Shown: positions 21,658 through 34,125 of the stretch, one piece after another | Position numbering within the stretch: the first letter of the stretch is position 1 | Layout: each line of letters opens with the position of its first letter | Source: Cinnamomum chago | Taxonomy: Eukaryota; Streptophyta; Magnoliopsida; Laurales; Lauraceae | NCBI GenBank assembly: GCA_038049695.1 | Contig: CP142452.1 | Location: 35,514,501 to 35,578,500, forward strand | Direction: 5' to 3' | Length of the DNA stretch: 64,000 nt | Program-made: the position numbers and the translations under genes | Notes under the pieces: generated by a model | Databases searched by the model: none | Seen by the model: the letters and a program-made list of their open reading frames with translations, nothing else | Told to the model about the DNA's origin: nothing

Positions 21658-23518
21658 AACTGGCCTCATACCGTGGTAGTTGCATCTGGCTGACGACGTT
21701 AAACTTAGCGCTTGTTGGGAGGCAACCCAATATGCCCGTATGTCGGCACCCCATGGTGAGAAATCCCAATATACATTTCTTATCCTATTTTATTTTTGTT
21801 TTGTATAAACATTTGGGACAATGTTTAGAATAGGTTTGGGGGTGAGGCACTGGATTTCATTGCATTTTGCATCTACATAAGTCTTATTTTCCATTTATAC
21901 CAAAAACCCTAAAATTTTGAAAAACTCCAAAATCACTAAAAATCTGAAAAATTTTTCAAAAATTGTCTATGGATTTTAGATTGAAGAGTTTTCATATGTA
22001 CAAGTCCTACAAACTTTTTATATATTTAGCCACATGAGTGTAGTCCAAGAGAAGAGCAAATCACTTCTGAGAGACCCCGGAAGAATCATTCGTGGAGACT
22101 AGAATCCATTGAGCGATTGAGCCTATCTATATCCATTTGGGTGAGGACTCTTCTGCGCTATTCTTGAGTAGAATGAAGAGCTACTCATACGCTTCTTAGT
22201 CCAACACTTCCTATCTCATAAGTGTTATTCCTTGTTCTAACCATTGAGGTGACATCAAAATGCAAAGAAATCTTGACTTGTAGCTTATGATACATTTTTC
22301 CGAACTAAGGGGAAGATGATAGGCATTCTAAAAAAAAAAAAAAGAAGAAACCATGGCCAAATTTTGAACTCTTACATTTTATACCCTTAGTAGCCCTCTT
22401 GAGCCTATTTTACAAGAAACCGTCTTTCATTGTCCCAAGCCTCATCACCCACATATGTATATCCTTTTTGACCTATTGTTTTTTAGAAGGGTAATGATAC
22501 ATGAAGAAAAGAAGGATTTGAGCATTGGCGACAAAGACTTCACATGGGCTACCAAAAGATAGATGTTTTACAAAGGGATGACAAAGGAATAAAGGAATTT
22601 GAAAGTTGAACCAAAGAGAAAAGTAGAAAGAAAAAAAAAAAATGAGAACCAAAGGAAAACATAAGAAAAAGAAAAAGATATGGGAAACCAAAGAAGAGCA
22701 AGCATAAAAAAAGAGATAGAATGGAATAAAGAACTCAAAGCAAAAGGAAGAAGTGAAGACAGTGGAAGACCTTCTTATGAAGACTTGAAGACCCTTACCT
22801 TCTCAAAAACCCTTAGCCACATTTAACCCTTATCCTACCTATTAACCCTAACCCCATTATAACCTATGAAAGACCTATTGGATCCTATGAAAGGTTTGGT
22901 GTTGAATGAGTGAGAAGTTGAGTGCGCATTTCCACCTTCAATTAGTTATATCTTGTTTTATGAGATCTATCATTTTATACATAAGCTCCGTTCTTCATCA
23001 ATTATGTGAGTCCTTAGCCTTGTTCATTCTCACATACTGAGAGTTAGTCAGTAAAATCTGTGTGCTTCCATTGTTGAGAGTATGACCTGTAAGGCTATAG
23101 TCAAGGTGAAATGTATTTCGAATGGGATTAAGGTTGTGTAAGCTTCGATAAGAAGATTGCATGATTATTGGCTAAATGCACACACATACACAGTGGGATT
23201 TAGGTATTGATAGATGTATCTTCAGGAGTTGGCTATTATTCCAAATTTAGTACTAATTTTTATTAGTTTGCTAAAAACTGTTGGACATAAAAAAATATTT
23301 TCTTTCCAAAATAAAAAGAATTTAGTGAGATTTATTCGTTGAAAACTCTCATGAGACAAAAATCGTCCACTAGGGGAAACCTGGGGGTTTAACGGCTTGT
23401 TGCATGAGCTAAGTGCAGCCGTGATTCTTGCGAAAGTAAGATAGGATTTTTACCATGTGTTTCTTGCATATAGTTTAGTTTTCCTTCATAGTTTTTACTT
23501 GGGACTAGCAAAATATAG
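21658..23518 (+). other. 3' non-coding region of the Athila-type element
   Basis: The words GACGACGTTAAACTTAGCGC, then TTGGGAGGCAACCCA, at 21690-21731 are characteristic after Athila pol. No envelope-like ORF follows. There are A-rich stretches (22330 and 22610-22700), plus a PPT-like GGTTTGGGGGTG at 21832. Nothing else is recognisable. Confidence 0.75.
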
Positions 23519-23530
23519 GTTTGGGGGGTA
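23519..23530 (+). promoter_or_regulatory. Polypurine tract of the Athila-type element
   Basis: GGTTTGGGGGGTA ends just before TGATGAGTG, the start of the 3' LTR. Confidence 0.8.
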
Positions 23531-24224
23531 TGATGAGTGTTAAATATTGCATATTTTACCCCTCGTTAGTTCGAGTTTAATTAGCATCTCATATGCATAT
23601 CATTTGCTTTACACGGAGATTTTATCATTCTATCACGTTAACGGATTATCGGATTAACATGCATAAATCCAATTATTTTTAGCGCATTTTTATGTAATTT
23701 CTATTTGATAAGTGGACCCCGCGACTACCCTAACCTTCCGGCTAGTGTCCCAAGGCATTAGAAATAGATTTCAATAAAAGAAGTTAAATGAAGAAATCTT
23801 GGTTAAGAAATCTTATGAAGAGTTGAAGAATTCCAAAATAAGAGGAGAATGTTAGGAATTTTCTAGATTGCAATTTGATGGATGCATTATCATTCAAGCA
23901 TCATTTGATTTACACACATGCATTGTTTTAGATAAACTTGAAATCTTGATTTATTCATGTATTACTTTTAAGAGTTGTAAAAGTTTTGATTTATGCATGA
24001 TTTGTTTTTAAATCTTGGATGCATTTGTTTTTGAAAAGAGTTTTCAAGAAATCAAGCAAGCCTTTGTTTTAAAAGTTTTGAATCTTTTTAGGCTTTTTAT
24101 GTCATGTTTTAAAAACCATTAGAATCTTTAAAACATGTTTTCCAAGCTTGATTGAGTGGCCAAAAGGTCCCCCATAGCTAAACCTTCAATTTTGCAAAAG
24201 TTGCAAAGGGAGGCTGTCCCGGCA

Positions 24225-24403
24225 GTGTCGCCGGTCGACCGAGAGGCAGGTCTCGGTCGACCGAGACAACTGGAGGTAATTTCTGCAGTTTTGAACTGAA
24301 ACCTCCAACGGTCAGAAATCTGACCGTTGTGCCTTCCCGGTCGACCGAGACCCCTTTACCGGTCGACCGAGGACTAGCCGTTGGCAACTTTTTGCTATAA
24401 ATA
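24225..24403 (+). promoter_or_regulatory. Palindrome module and TATA box of the Sirevirus-type solo LTR
   Basis: GGTCGACC occurs at 24233, 24255, 24339 and 24361, two close pairs. Between the pairs is a hairpin made of AACGGTCAG and CTGACCGTT (24308-24328). CTATAAATA follows at 24395. The same layout stands in the LTRs at 40117 and 45979. Confidence 0.85.
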
Positions 24404-24544
24404 TGAGTTCTTTCCCTTGCCAAAAGTTGGGAATTTTTTAACCCCTCCTTGAGAGGATTTGAGGCATATCAAAAGGGAAAAGAACCAAGGGATGAAGGGG
24501 AAGATTAGGAAAGCTAAAGCTTGGATTAATGAAGTTAAACCACC

Positions 24545-25180
24545 AAGTAGGCTCTTCCTTTCTTAATCATATGTTTTCATGCTTTGTTTTATTTTTGGTA
24601 AATCATTTCTAGCATGATAAACTATGTTTGTGTTGTGTCCTTAACATGTGTTATGTTTTGAGTTGATTTATTGTTTTGGATACAACACCATATGATTCAA
24701 TTCAAGTAGTACTTAACTTTGGTAAATCTAAGTAGATCATGTTAATGTAAAAAACCTTTGAAATCATATGTAACATGATCCATATACTTGGTTGAATCTT
24801 TGGTTGTTGTTTTCCATCATAAGAAAATCACTTTCAAAACTATCTTATGTTTTGGACTCAACCTCTTTACAAATCATATGTTTTCATGTTTTGTTTTATC
24901 ATTGGTAAATCTTTGTAACATGTTAATATATGATATGTTGTATCCTTAGCATATTCTATATTTTGAATAGATCTATTGTTTTGGATACATCACCATTGAT
25001 TCATCAAAGTAGTACTTTATTGGTAAATCTAAGTAGATCATGTTAATGAAAGATGTAACATGATTCATATACTTTGTTGAATCTTTGGGTGTTGTTTTTC
25101 CATCATAAGAAAATCTCCTTCAAATGTATCTTATGTTTTGGATTCAACATCATTACAAATCATATGTGTATTATTGTTTT
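24545..25180 (+). repeat. About 300-bp direct repeat within the solo Sirevirus-type LTR
   Basis: AATCATATGTTTTCATG starts at about 24565 and 24872, and a shorter form at 25158. TCTAAGTAGATCATGTTAATG and CCATCATAAGAAAATC recur with the same spacing. The array is also seen in the reversed fragment at 12681-14043, but not in the shorter LTRs at 40117 and 45979. Confidence 0.85.
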
Positions 25181-26132
25181 AATGTTTCACAACTTGCCTT
25201 ACTTTGATTGGTAAATCTTTTTCAAGTTGTCCTTATAATTACATATGATTTGTCCCCTCTTTTCAATCAAATCTATTTTTATGTTTTGAGCTTCATGTTG
25301 ATTTGATTGACATCCCTATGCATCACATGTTTAGAGCTAATCCATTTCATACAACTTGTGTAACTTTGATATCATTAACAAGTTGTTACTTTTAACATGT
25401 GATTGCATTACATCCTCAATCATAAATGTTTTATGAACTAAAACTTTCAAAAGCCTTAGGCTTACATTTATGAACTTTCATTTTCAAAATGATTGAGGAC
25501 CACACACACACACTTCATTTGTTTTCATCTTTGCATTCATAGTGTGAGTGTGTATTTGTATTTCACTTCCATATCCGCCTATTTAAGAGGCAATGTAATG
25601 AGCTTAAATGAATCTCCATCAAGTGTATGTTAGACACTAATTTAGTGAGATAACCAACCATGTGGTTGAAGAGGTTATTGCTTAGCCTATAAAAGCATAG
25701 TGTATAGGTTGATGTTAAGCCTTGGAAAAACATCAATGTAAGGTTATTGCTAAGCCTTGGAAAGCATATTGTAAAGGTTATTGCTTAGCCTATTGAAAAG
25801 CATAAATAGTGGAAATCCGGTGGGGTGTTGGATCACAAGCCGGTAGTGGATGTAGGCATTGAGGCCGAACCACTATAAATCCTTGTGTGATGGTGCTTGC
25901 TTTGTGGTGATTGTTTTTATTAAGCTTCCGCATGTTGTTTGATAATCATCACTTGTGACTAGTTTGTTTTAAAGAAGTTAAAATTGTTAAAATTGGTCAT
26001 AAAAGGAGCTCACCCTATTCACCCCCCTCTAGGGTTCGGATCCCCATGGACTTACAGAGAAGACTTTAAGGATAAAAGAAGTCATTTCCTAACACAAAGG
26101 AGTGGTTGGTGTATTGGTTAGAGCTTGGGTGG

Positions 26133-29121
26133 TGTATGGTTCTCGACCTTACTGGGTCAGTTTGGCCCAATTGAAGGTCCGTTAACCCGTTTATTTTGTA
26201 ATTATTATAATTAATTGTATTGTTAGAGATTTAGGTGGGTTTAGATCATGAGTGAGTTTGTTTTAGTGTGAGAATACTGTCTGTGGAGTTTCATACGATT
26301 CTGAGTTCGTTTGATCCTAGCAGGGGCGTAGTTTGCAATTTAGGGGAAATTGAGTGTTTTTTTCGGAAATTCTGATCACCATGATTTTTTTGGTTCGTTG
26401 GAAAGGTCTTGTCGCGCTGATCATTTTTGTCTCCTGGCTTGTTGCAATTGAACGATTAGAAACCCTTCAAGTGGTCCAGTCCTTCACTAGACCCACTTGA
26501 GGGCAATTCAGTCATTTTCCCCCCTTCTTCTTAAGCAGGGATTAACCCTAATTTTATTCAATCTTTGCAAGGAACAAGAACTCCCGTAGCCCTCTTCTTC
26601 TTCCTCTTCATCTTCTCAAGCCCAAAACTCCCTCCGGAAGAGATCAACTTGAAGATCTGAAATGCTTATCTTCATCCTCTCGATCTCTTTTTTCCAGTAA
26701 TAAGTTGGTAAGCTTTTTCTCACCGTCACTTTTCCAATCATTTTCTCTTTTGTTTAGATCTAGGTTTGATCTTGATCTTTTCCTCTCTTTCTTTCTCCTT
26801 TGCGTTCTAGGTTGCTTTTGAGTGGGTTAGATCAGTGGTTTTCCCAGTAGAAGGCTTCTCCTCCCATTTTCCCAATTTCATCTTTTTCTTGGTTGAGGCA
26901 AGTTGATTTGCAATTTATAATTTAGCATGGGTGTATGTTTCTTTATTGATTGCAATGATTTCTTGATAGAGTACCCAAATTCCAAGTTGTGTTTATGTTT
27001 TGATTTGAGATCAATATGTTTGATTAGGTTATGGTAATTGTTGGGTTGGGATTAATTGTTAAATGGTAGATTTGATGTTTTAATTTGATAGAATTGGTGG
27101 AAAATGATGAACGTGATGAATGGGGAGCCTGGTGGCTCATTTTCTGCAGGTTTACCATTGATGGCCTGAGGAGGAAGAAGGCAGAAAACCTAATTTCGGG
27201 GTTGCAGGCTGCTGTTCGATCGACCGGACACTCCGTCCGATCGATCGAATAGGGTTAATGCCCCAGTTAACTGGGATAGTTCACTGTACAATTGATCAGA
27301 TAGAGACCATGTCTCAGTTAACTGCAATTTGGCACTGTCCGACGGACCGGACCTTTTGTCCGCTCGATTGGAGGGTAATTTTTTGACAACACTTGGCAAC
27401 TTTGGACACATGTAACTTTTAATCCGCCCTTTGGATTTCTACATGTAATATATCATTGGAAAGCCCTTGAGATGTAGAATCCAATGGTTCTAGTTTCATC
27501 ACGATCAGAGGTTGGAAAGTTATCTAAATACCTGGATTAATGATCCAACTCAAGTTTACTTGAAAATGAGACCGATAGCTTAGGTTTGGGCCGTAGATGT
27601 TGGAAACCATGAACCTACTCTCACTGGACAATTAATAGGATTAAAATCGTAGCACATGGGTTGGTGTGCTTCGATGGGTTGTCTAGGTATTCGTGTATTA
27701 CACATGGTATAACCGAATACGTATGGAATTGTCTTAATAGATGCTTAACATGATTGTACACCAAAGAATTCCCTAGAAGCATCGTTGATCCAATTTCCAC
27801 ACGTAGGGATGACACCACTTGCCTCGGTTTGGATTGTAATTTTTCCTTGACTTGTGACTTGTATCCATTGTTACTATTCTTTGTACACTCTCTTGGCATA
27901 AAAAACTTAAATAATTATGAAACATAATTCTTGTAGAACTAGGATATGGACCTGACTTAGAGTGTAACCGTCTGTCATGTATCGATAAACATGACTGGTT
28001 AGCAATGAAAGGGATTATCATGTGGTTGACTTGTCTTGTATTGTCTTGAATGAGATAATCCCTATGAGCATGTCTTACGTGTTGAGGTAGCCAGACTTGA
28101 TTGTCTTGGTTTCCCTTGTGTCAATACCACTTCATTACTATTTGCATATCATGGCCAACTGCAGTTTGGGGTTTTATTGATGAGCTGGCTACTCGGACAT
28201 CGAGGTGGGCAGTCGGCGTAGGACGGCGTCCATGGCGTTGAATAGCTGGGAGCGGGCTAGGACCGTGCTGCTATTCCTAAGACCGGGAGCTAGGATCCCC
28301 CTGGAGCCAGACTTTGGTATCAGTGGTCTGGTTTGGATTGTTACTTATACCCCGTAAGGTGGCTAGGACATCCTTGGAGTCTCCCTTTTGATACTTGCAT
28401 TGCATTGCATGGGCAGTGGTTATTGCTAGTTGATATTAGAATTCCTATCACTGTCTCTGATTATGATTATTTATGCTTTCATGCCTAGCTTCATTTTTCC
28501 TTGTATTCATATGATTATGTACTCGTCATTATTCTTATACTTGACGCATGCCATGTTCATTTATATCTTGCTTATCTATTGCTCAACATGTCGTTGACTC
28601 TGTTCCTAGGTGTACAGACACCCCAGGTAACTACTTTTATGAGGAGCAGACCGGTGAGGAGATCCCATAGGATCTCCAACCAGCAGAGGAGGAGCGAGAG
28701 TGGTGTTCCGATGACGTAGAGTAGCGTCATCATTCCCGACATGAGAGGGACTCACATGGGACATCATTATATTGATTTCATTCTTTATTATCTCTTGTTG
28801 GACCTTCACTTTATTGACTTTGTAGTTCTTTTAATGGCCTTGGATATTGGGATGGCCATTGTTAATAATTTAACTTCTTGATTAGTTTTATTTATTCCCC
28901 TTGCAACCTTAATGCTTAATGAGATTTATTATTCACTGTTTGATATCCAAATATGCCTTGAATTGTATGAATTCCGCAATTTTATATTTCTTGAGGTTTG
29001 AAATGCAATATCCTCATAGCGCACTTACAATCCTTGGGCCTAAAAGACAACAATTTTAATCAGTCTTAAATTTCACTCCTGGATCTGGTTTATTCTCTAA
29101 TTGGATTCGGGGGATGTGACA
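26133..29121 (+). mobile_element. Solo chromovirus-like LTR, TSD GGTGG
   Basis: It starts TGTATGGTTCTCGACC and ends GGGGGATGTGACA, with GGTGG on both sides (26128-26132 and 29122-29126). It is 2989 bp long. It differs strongly from the LTR at 31848-52433 but shares general layout: a palindrome-rich block (27215-27375), GTACAGACACCCCAGG and a short acidic frame ending in GATGACG-like sequence near 28720, and the GTGACA end. No coding region of pol is present. Confidence 0.93.
27210..27375 (+). promoter_or_regulatory. Palindrome cluster of the chromovirus-like solo LTR
   Basis: The cluster has CGATCGACCGG at 27217, TCCGATCGATCGAA near 27236, the 14-bp perfect palindrome CCCAGTTAACTGGG at 27262-27275, CAGTTAACTG near 27315, GTCCGACGGACCGGACC near 27338 and CCGCTCGATTGG after it. 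The arrangement, pair, hairpin, pair, recalls the GGTCGACC module of the Sirevirus-type LTRs although the sequence is different. Confidence 0.7.
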
Positions 29122-32099
29122 GGTGGGTATGAAACATGCTATGGGTTCAAACCCCAACAATGTGAAAGCAAATGAGCCAATCAAAAGCATTCAAGCTGCA
29201 ACCAATCAAATGGAATCAATCCTTGTGAAAGGAAATGAGCCAATCATAGGTCTTCAATGTTTTTATAAATTAGAATGCTTTTGTAGAGAGAAAAAAAAAT
29301 CTTTTAGCAAGTTAGTCTTTTTGCAATTTTATTTTACCTTATCTATACTTTTAGATTGTAATTAGGATCTTAAGTGTATCTAATCTAGAGAGAGTGTGTA
29401 ATTGAAGGTCATTAATGAAGATTTGAAGCTTTTTCTTGATGTTTAGTGGCTAAAGCTGTTGGATTAGGCTCTCCTTTTGAAGCAAAGTACCGTGATTAGT
29501 TCAACTCCATACATGCTTTAGTTTAAATTCCCTACTTTTGCCGTAATTGATTTGTAGATTTTAGATTTAATTGTGCTAATCTCTCTAATTTCTCGTGCTC
29601 TATCTCTACACTTATGCTTGGATAATCTCAATTGATGCTTTGTAGTTGGATTAAGTTCTCTGATATAGCATGCTCTAGAGCCATTATCTTTGATCATTTG
29701 CAATTTGATTTTGATGAATTATTGTTAGGGTAGTTAGGTTATGATCTAGGATCTTGGCTTTTGAATTTCTTTACTTTGATCTTCATTGTTATATTATCCA
29801 ATCCAATTAGGCAAGAGATTGCCAATTGGATTGTAGATTTGGGAGTTGAATTAGAACATGCATTTGATTAGATTAATGACATACTTAGTGGATTTTGGAT
29901 TGCTTAATCTCTTATTTTTATTATTGTTAATTTGAATCCTTGTTTTAAAATTATACACATTTCACACCACTTGTTCTAAATCATACACATTTCACACCAC
30001 ATCTTTGTTAGTTTATATGGTCTCAATCCATTAGATGATGTAATAAATTGGTTAGTTTCTTTATTTATCAATATACTCATGTTTTCCTTTCATTAGATGA
30101 ATGGTGTTTTATTACTTTCTTGCACATAACCAATACGAATGACATGATGGTTCATGAGATGAACTGGAGTCCACAAGTATAGTAAATGTAATACATGTGT
30201 ATGGATAAGATCCACATATAGGAGACATGTGTTGCAAATCTTATACTTAAATATCCTCACAACCAGTGATGAGATTGGACATCTCATCTGACAAGGTTGC
30301 AGCACTTTGATCACTATGAGATAGTGTGATTTGTCTCGATCATCAGAATGTAAGATTCTAGATCATGGTGCTAGTACATTGGATGTATTGAATGATCATG
30401 AGAAGCACCATATGTACACTGTCTTTATTTTAAGGTCTGCTCTCATAATTCCCTAGCAATAGGCTCTCAATCCTGAGACATTAATAAACTTAAGTTTCTG
30501 TCTGTTCATTTGCTTTGAGTCACCAATGAGTGAGGCCAATTGTAGGTCAACACCTCGGTGTCTTGGGTACGTGGTAGTAGGACTGTGAGAACATTCAATG
30601 GTCAAGATGGAATCTATTCTAATTATCTCCTTGTGCTAATTAATGGAATTATCATTGGTAAGTGCGCAACCATTCCAATTAAGAGATAATTTGATAGGTA
30701 CTGATGATCACTATAATTAATTGGGGCTCAAGGAGAATAAGATATGGATCTTATTTGGTGGACATGTCCAATTGATCCATGGATATGGATGGAGGGGCCT
30801 ACTTGTGGTCATATGGAAGTTTAGGGTCTTCTTTGTAATTTATTCCTAAGATTGGAGTGCAATTGCATTTATATAGTGGAGTGATTTAAAATTAATTATG
30901 GGCCCAGATTGCACATGAGATATGGGGTTGCGGTGTCCCAGTTGGAGCCAGCTTTCTATGGAATCTCTAGTGGTCCCCACGCTAGCCCAAGTTATTAGAA
31001 AGTTACTAATCCTTTCTTGAACTCTAAAAGGAAAGGAAATAGAACGTTACTAATTATATTTGAAATGAGACTTCTAATTGTGATATAACTACTAATTATT
31101 GTGGAAGTATGACTTCTATTTTATTTAGTAAAAGAGGAGGTTGCTTGAGGGCTATAAATGTTGGAAGTAGCTGGGCCTCGTAGATAGATTTTCAAAACCT
31201 TTTAACCCACTTGACTCAGGGATCAAGTATCCAGAAGGCCATTAACCATATCCAGGATGCAATCCCTCATTCTCATCAATCATGTATAGCAATATAACAT
31301 ATCTAGAAGATAGAACTCAGCAACTACATGCAATAAAATAATCTACTACAAGAGGAGAAGTAGATTATACCTTCGGAGCCTGGTAGTGCTCTAATGGAGG
31401 AGAAGACAATCAACTTGATCAAGAACTCTTCTTGAAGTAATTAGAGATCTCCAAGACCTTGTTGTCTTCCACGCTATGACCCTCTATCAGATCTCTTTTC
31501 TCAAGAAGATGGGTGGGATCTCCAAGAGAAAACCCTACTAGAAACTCTAAGGAAACTAGAAGAGAGAGAGGAAGAGAAGAGATGTGCAACTCTTGCACTT
31601 GAGGAGTTTTGGGCGTAAATAATAGAGTGGGATGTCCAAGGGGTTTCTTCCCTTATTTATAGCCCTCAAATCTCCTCTTAAGACTCTCTTACTAATTGCA
31701 TTAAAAGTCACACTTCCACATAAATTAGTAGCTTACTATTACCACAATTAGAAGTCCTACTTCAAATAGAAATAATAACTTTCTAATTTCTTCCTTTTAG
31801 AGTTCAAGTAAGATTAGTAACTTTCTAATATCTTGGGCTAGCGTGGGTGTAAGACCCCGACCCGAGTGAACCCGATTAGTGCTAATTAAGTTGCGTGTTA
31901 GTGCAAAGTTTGATTAGTGTTTCTGGCTAAGTTGGATTTGGAACAGCTTTTTATATAGTTTTGGGGATTTTGTGTTGCTTTGTGTTAGTAGGGCCCTTTG
32001 GGGGTTCCCTTTTCATGACATTGCTATTGTTTGAGGATTTATCGGAGGTTTTTACATTCATGATTTTAATCCCGTTTTACTCGTTTTGATGATCCCTAC

Positions 32100-34111
32100 T
32101 GAAAGATAATGCATTACAGATCTGTAATCATATTACAGAGGACGTCCATGGCTGATCTAGTTTTCAAAAACTGATACTAATCTGATTTTCCAGCCATGAA
32201 TCATGCATAAAAAACTCCATGAAATCATAATCAACATGTGTACAATTAAAGGAGATACTAGAAGGCTCTTACCTTGATGATATGTAGACTTCAAATAAAG
32301 GATCCAAAAGGCTGAACTCAGACTGCAATCAGCAAACAAGTTGCTGGAATTTCCTGCAGTAGGATTGCCTTTGATCTTCTTCTCTATTTCACTTCCCAAT
32401 CTGATTGGCTTTGATGGTGGGATCTCAAACTAGGTTTCTCCTTCTTGTTTCTCTTGATCTTATGTGAGAAAGACCAGACCTGATGTGCTTCTTCCTCAAG
32501 AAGAAAAACGTGGACCAGCCCAAGGTGAAATCTGATGTGCAATAAGGCAATGCAACTATGGACGTCCAAGAGACTATGTGGTTGTTTTCTCTTTCTCCAA
32601 TGTATCCCACACCCCAAGTAGTTTCTCCCCCCTTTTCTTAATATGTTGCACGCCCAATATGAAAAGGGATCAGCTATGTATAATGCTGATTTCTTGGAGA
32701 GAAAGTATATTGAAAGAACTAGGAAACCAAGGAGAAAAACTAGGAACTTTCCATAAAAAGAATAAGCAACCAGCCACATGGATGTCCACCCTTTCCCTTT
32801 CTAGTTTATTTTCCAAAATTAATTAGAAAGCTACTAAACTTTAGGAACTTGCACAAAAAGAAATCCTTCCAAGCAACGGGACCTACACAAACTTGGGACC
32901 CAATTACTAGGGACCACATTGACTAGTCCACACACTATGGCCCATGCATCAATAATTTATCTAGAGTTGTAATTCATGTATGCCAACATGGGCCTATTTG
33001 AATTTAAACTCAAAATTATTTCTCCACACATTTAAACAATTTAGGAAACCTCGCCAATATGGGAAAGCGACTAGAGAAGGGACCAAAAGACATATTTGCC
33101 CTTGGCTCCCAAAATGACCAAAATGTCCATGCTAAACCCATAGCAACATTAAGACCATTTTAACCTTAACTCATTCCACTAGAGAGTTATGGTTGCACTC
33201 CAGGGACAAATATTAAATTGCATATCAACCTCATCATAAACTAACGATTGTCTTTGACCTACCAAGTATAATGACCACAATGCCCCTCCATGTAACATCC
33301 ATAATCAAGTAGGTTAACTGATGTACTATCTACCTTCTTGATTACATCTCAACCTTAGAACTTCATATCCTTGACCTAATCATCATCCGGATATCATTCT
33401 CTTGATCCAGGGAGCGACCCACAAGTTCAATATCCATATGGAACATCCATATACTAAGATCTTAGATTCTGATGATTAATCGGATAATTCTAAGGGGACG
33501 ATCATTCCATCACACGATGGCATAGATTCCATATTGCATTTGCACGTCCCAACTAATCAAGCCCGAGTACCCAAAACACAGAGCTGTTGACCCATGAACA
33601 GGATCTCACCCATAGTGAATTAAAGTACAAGAACTCGACTTCGTCAGTTCATCCACAAATGCTCAAGATTAAGAGCACTGGTCACTCAGTAGCAAGAGGT
33701 GATTTGATCTCTCTCTGTGATAGTACTATTTTAGAGATCACACCTACAAGTGGTCCTGTTCAATGCATGACACATGCACTAATGAGATAAATCCGGAAAA
33801 GCCTCCCGTGACTTAGGTAAGTCACCCTGAATACAGGAGAGTATCTCATTATAACTTATACCAAGATGAAGTGCCCAACTCCATCTCTCAGTTATGAACA
33901 AGTTTATTGTTTCAAGTGTCCATGACTCAGACCTTACTGTGTGTAGCCACTACACACCTAAGTCATTACTAGAAAACAATGGGCCTTACACAACCATACA
34001 TATACACAAGTATTAAGAGAAAGATGTCATTCCATTAAATAACCAATAAATATCCAGTAACAGAGATGTGAGTGCAGTCAGTGGGCTTTAGGGCATACAC
34101 TAATCCCAACA
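32100..34111 (-). mobile_element. 3' LTR of W
   Basis: On the - strand it begins TGTTGGGATTAGTGTATGCC and ends GCATTATCTTTCA. Its left end on the + strand adjoins CCTAC. The short ORFs in it recur in the other LTR and show no domain. Confidence 0.97.
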
Positions 34112-34125
34112 ATCTCCCACTTGCT
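34112..34125 (-). promoter_or_regulatory. Polypurine tract of W
   Basis: On the - strand AGCAAGTGGGAGAT lies directly before the 3' LTR start, just after the pol stop. The AAGTGGGAGAT form is usual in plant copia elements. Confidence 0.85.

Larger units (their letters stand above)
23850..26056 (+). mobile_element. Solo Sirevirus-type LTR, TSD GAGAA
   Basis: It begins TGTTAGGAATTTTC and ends CATGGACTTACA, flanked on both sides by GAGAA (23845-23849 and 26057-26061). It is 2207 bp long, longer than the 1740-bp copies at 40117 because of a duplicated block of about 300 bp. Like them it has four GGTCGACC palindromes, a TATA box (24395) and the TTATTGCTTAGCC repeats near its 3' end. No internal region is present, so it arose by recombination between two LTRs of a complete element. 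Confidence 0.95.
26103..29151 (+). other. tRNA-like (SINE-head-like) sequence split by the solo LTR
   Basis: Left half: GTGGTTGGTGTATTGGTTAG then AGCTTGGG (26102-26129), similar to a tRNA A-box region. Right half: GGGTTCAAACCCC (29139-29151), a good B box. Without the solo LTR and one TSD they are about 70 bp apart in total, right for a tRNA-derived unit. It could be a SINE head, a tRNA pseudogene, or chance within the Athila-type LTR. Confidence 0.4.
23531..30005 (+). mobile_element. 3' LTR of the Athila-type element, split by two solo LTRs and cut by Y1
   Basis: The LTR consists of 23531-23849, 26062-26132 and 29127-30005, about 1.27 kb after removing the insertions. It starts TGATGAGTGTTAAATATTGC after the PPT. 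The last block ends in a short direct repeat (ACACATTTCACACCAC twice, 29955-30000). Its true end is not seen because the Y1 LTR begins at 30006. Continuity of the pieces is inferred from the target duplications of the two inserts. Confidence 0.7.

Noticed and set aside
21660..23518. Possible envelope-like ORF after Athila pol
   Set aside because: Some Athila elements have one, but no frame longer than about 80 codons and no membrane segment is visible here.
26062..26132. Host gene exon between the two solo LTRs
   Set aside because: The segment is explained as part of the Athila-type 3' LTR by the two target duplications.
32157..32826. Several short ORFs of 60-130 codons, repeated at 47804-48473
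   Set aside because: They lie in the two LTRs of W and recur only because the LTRs are copies. No start context, domain or codon pattern supports a gene.
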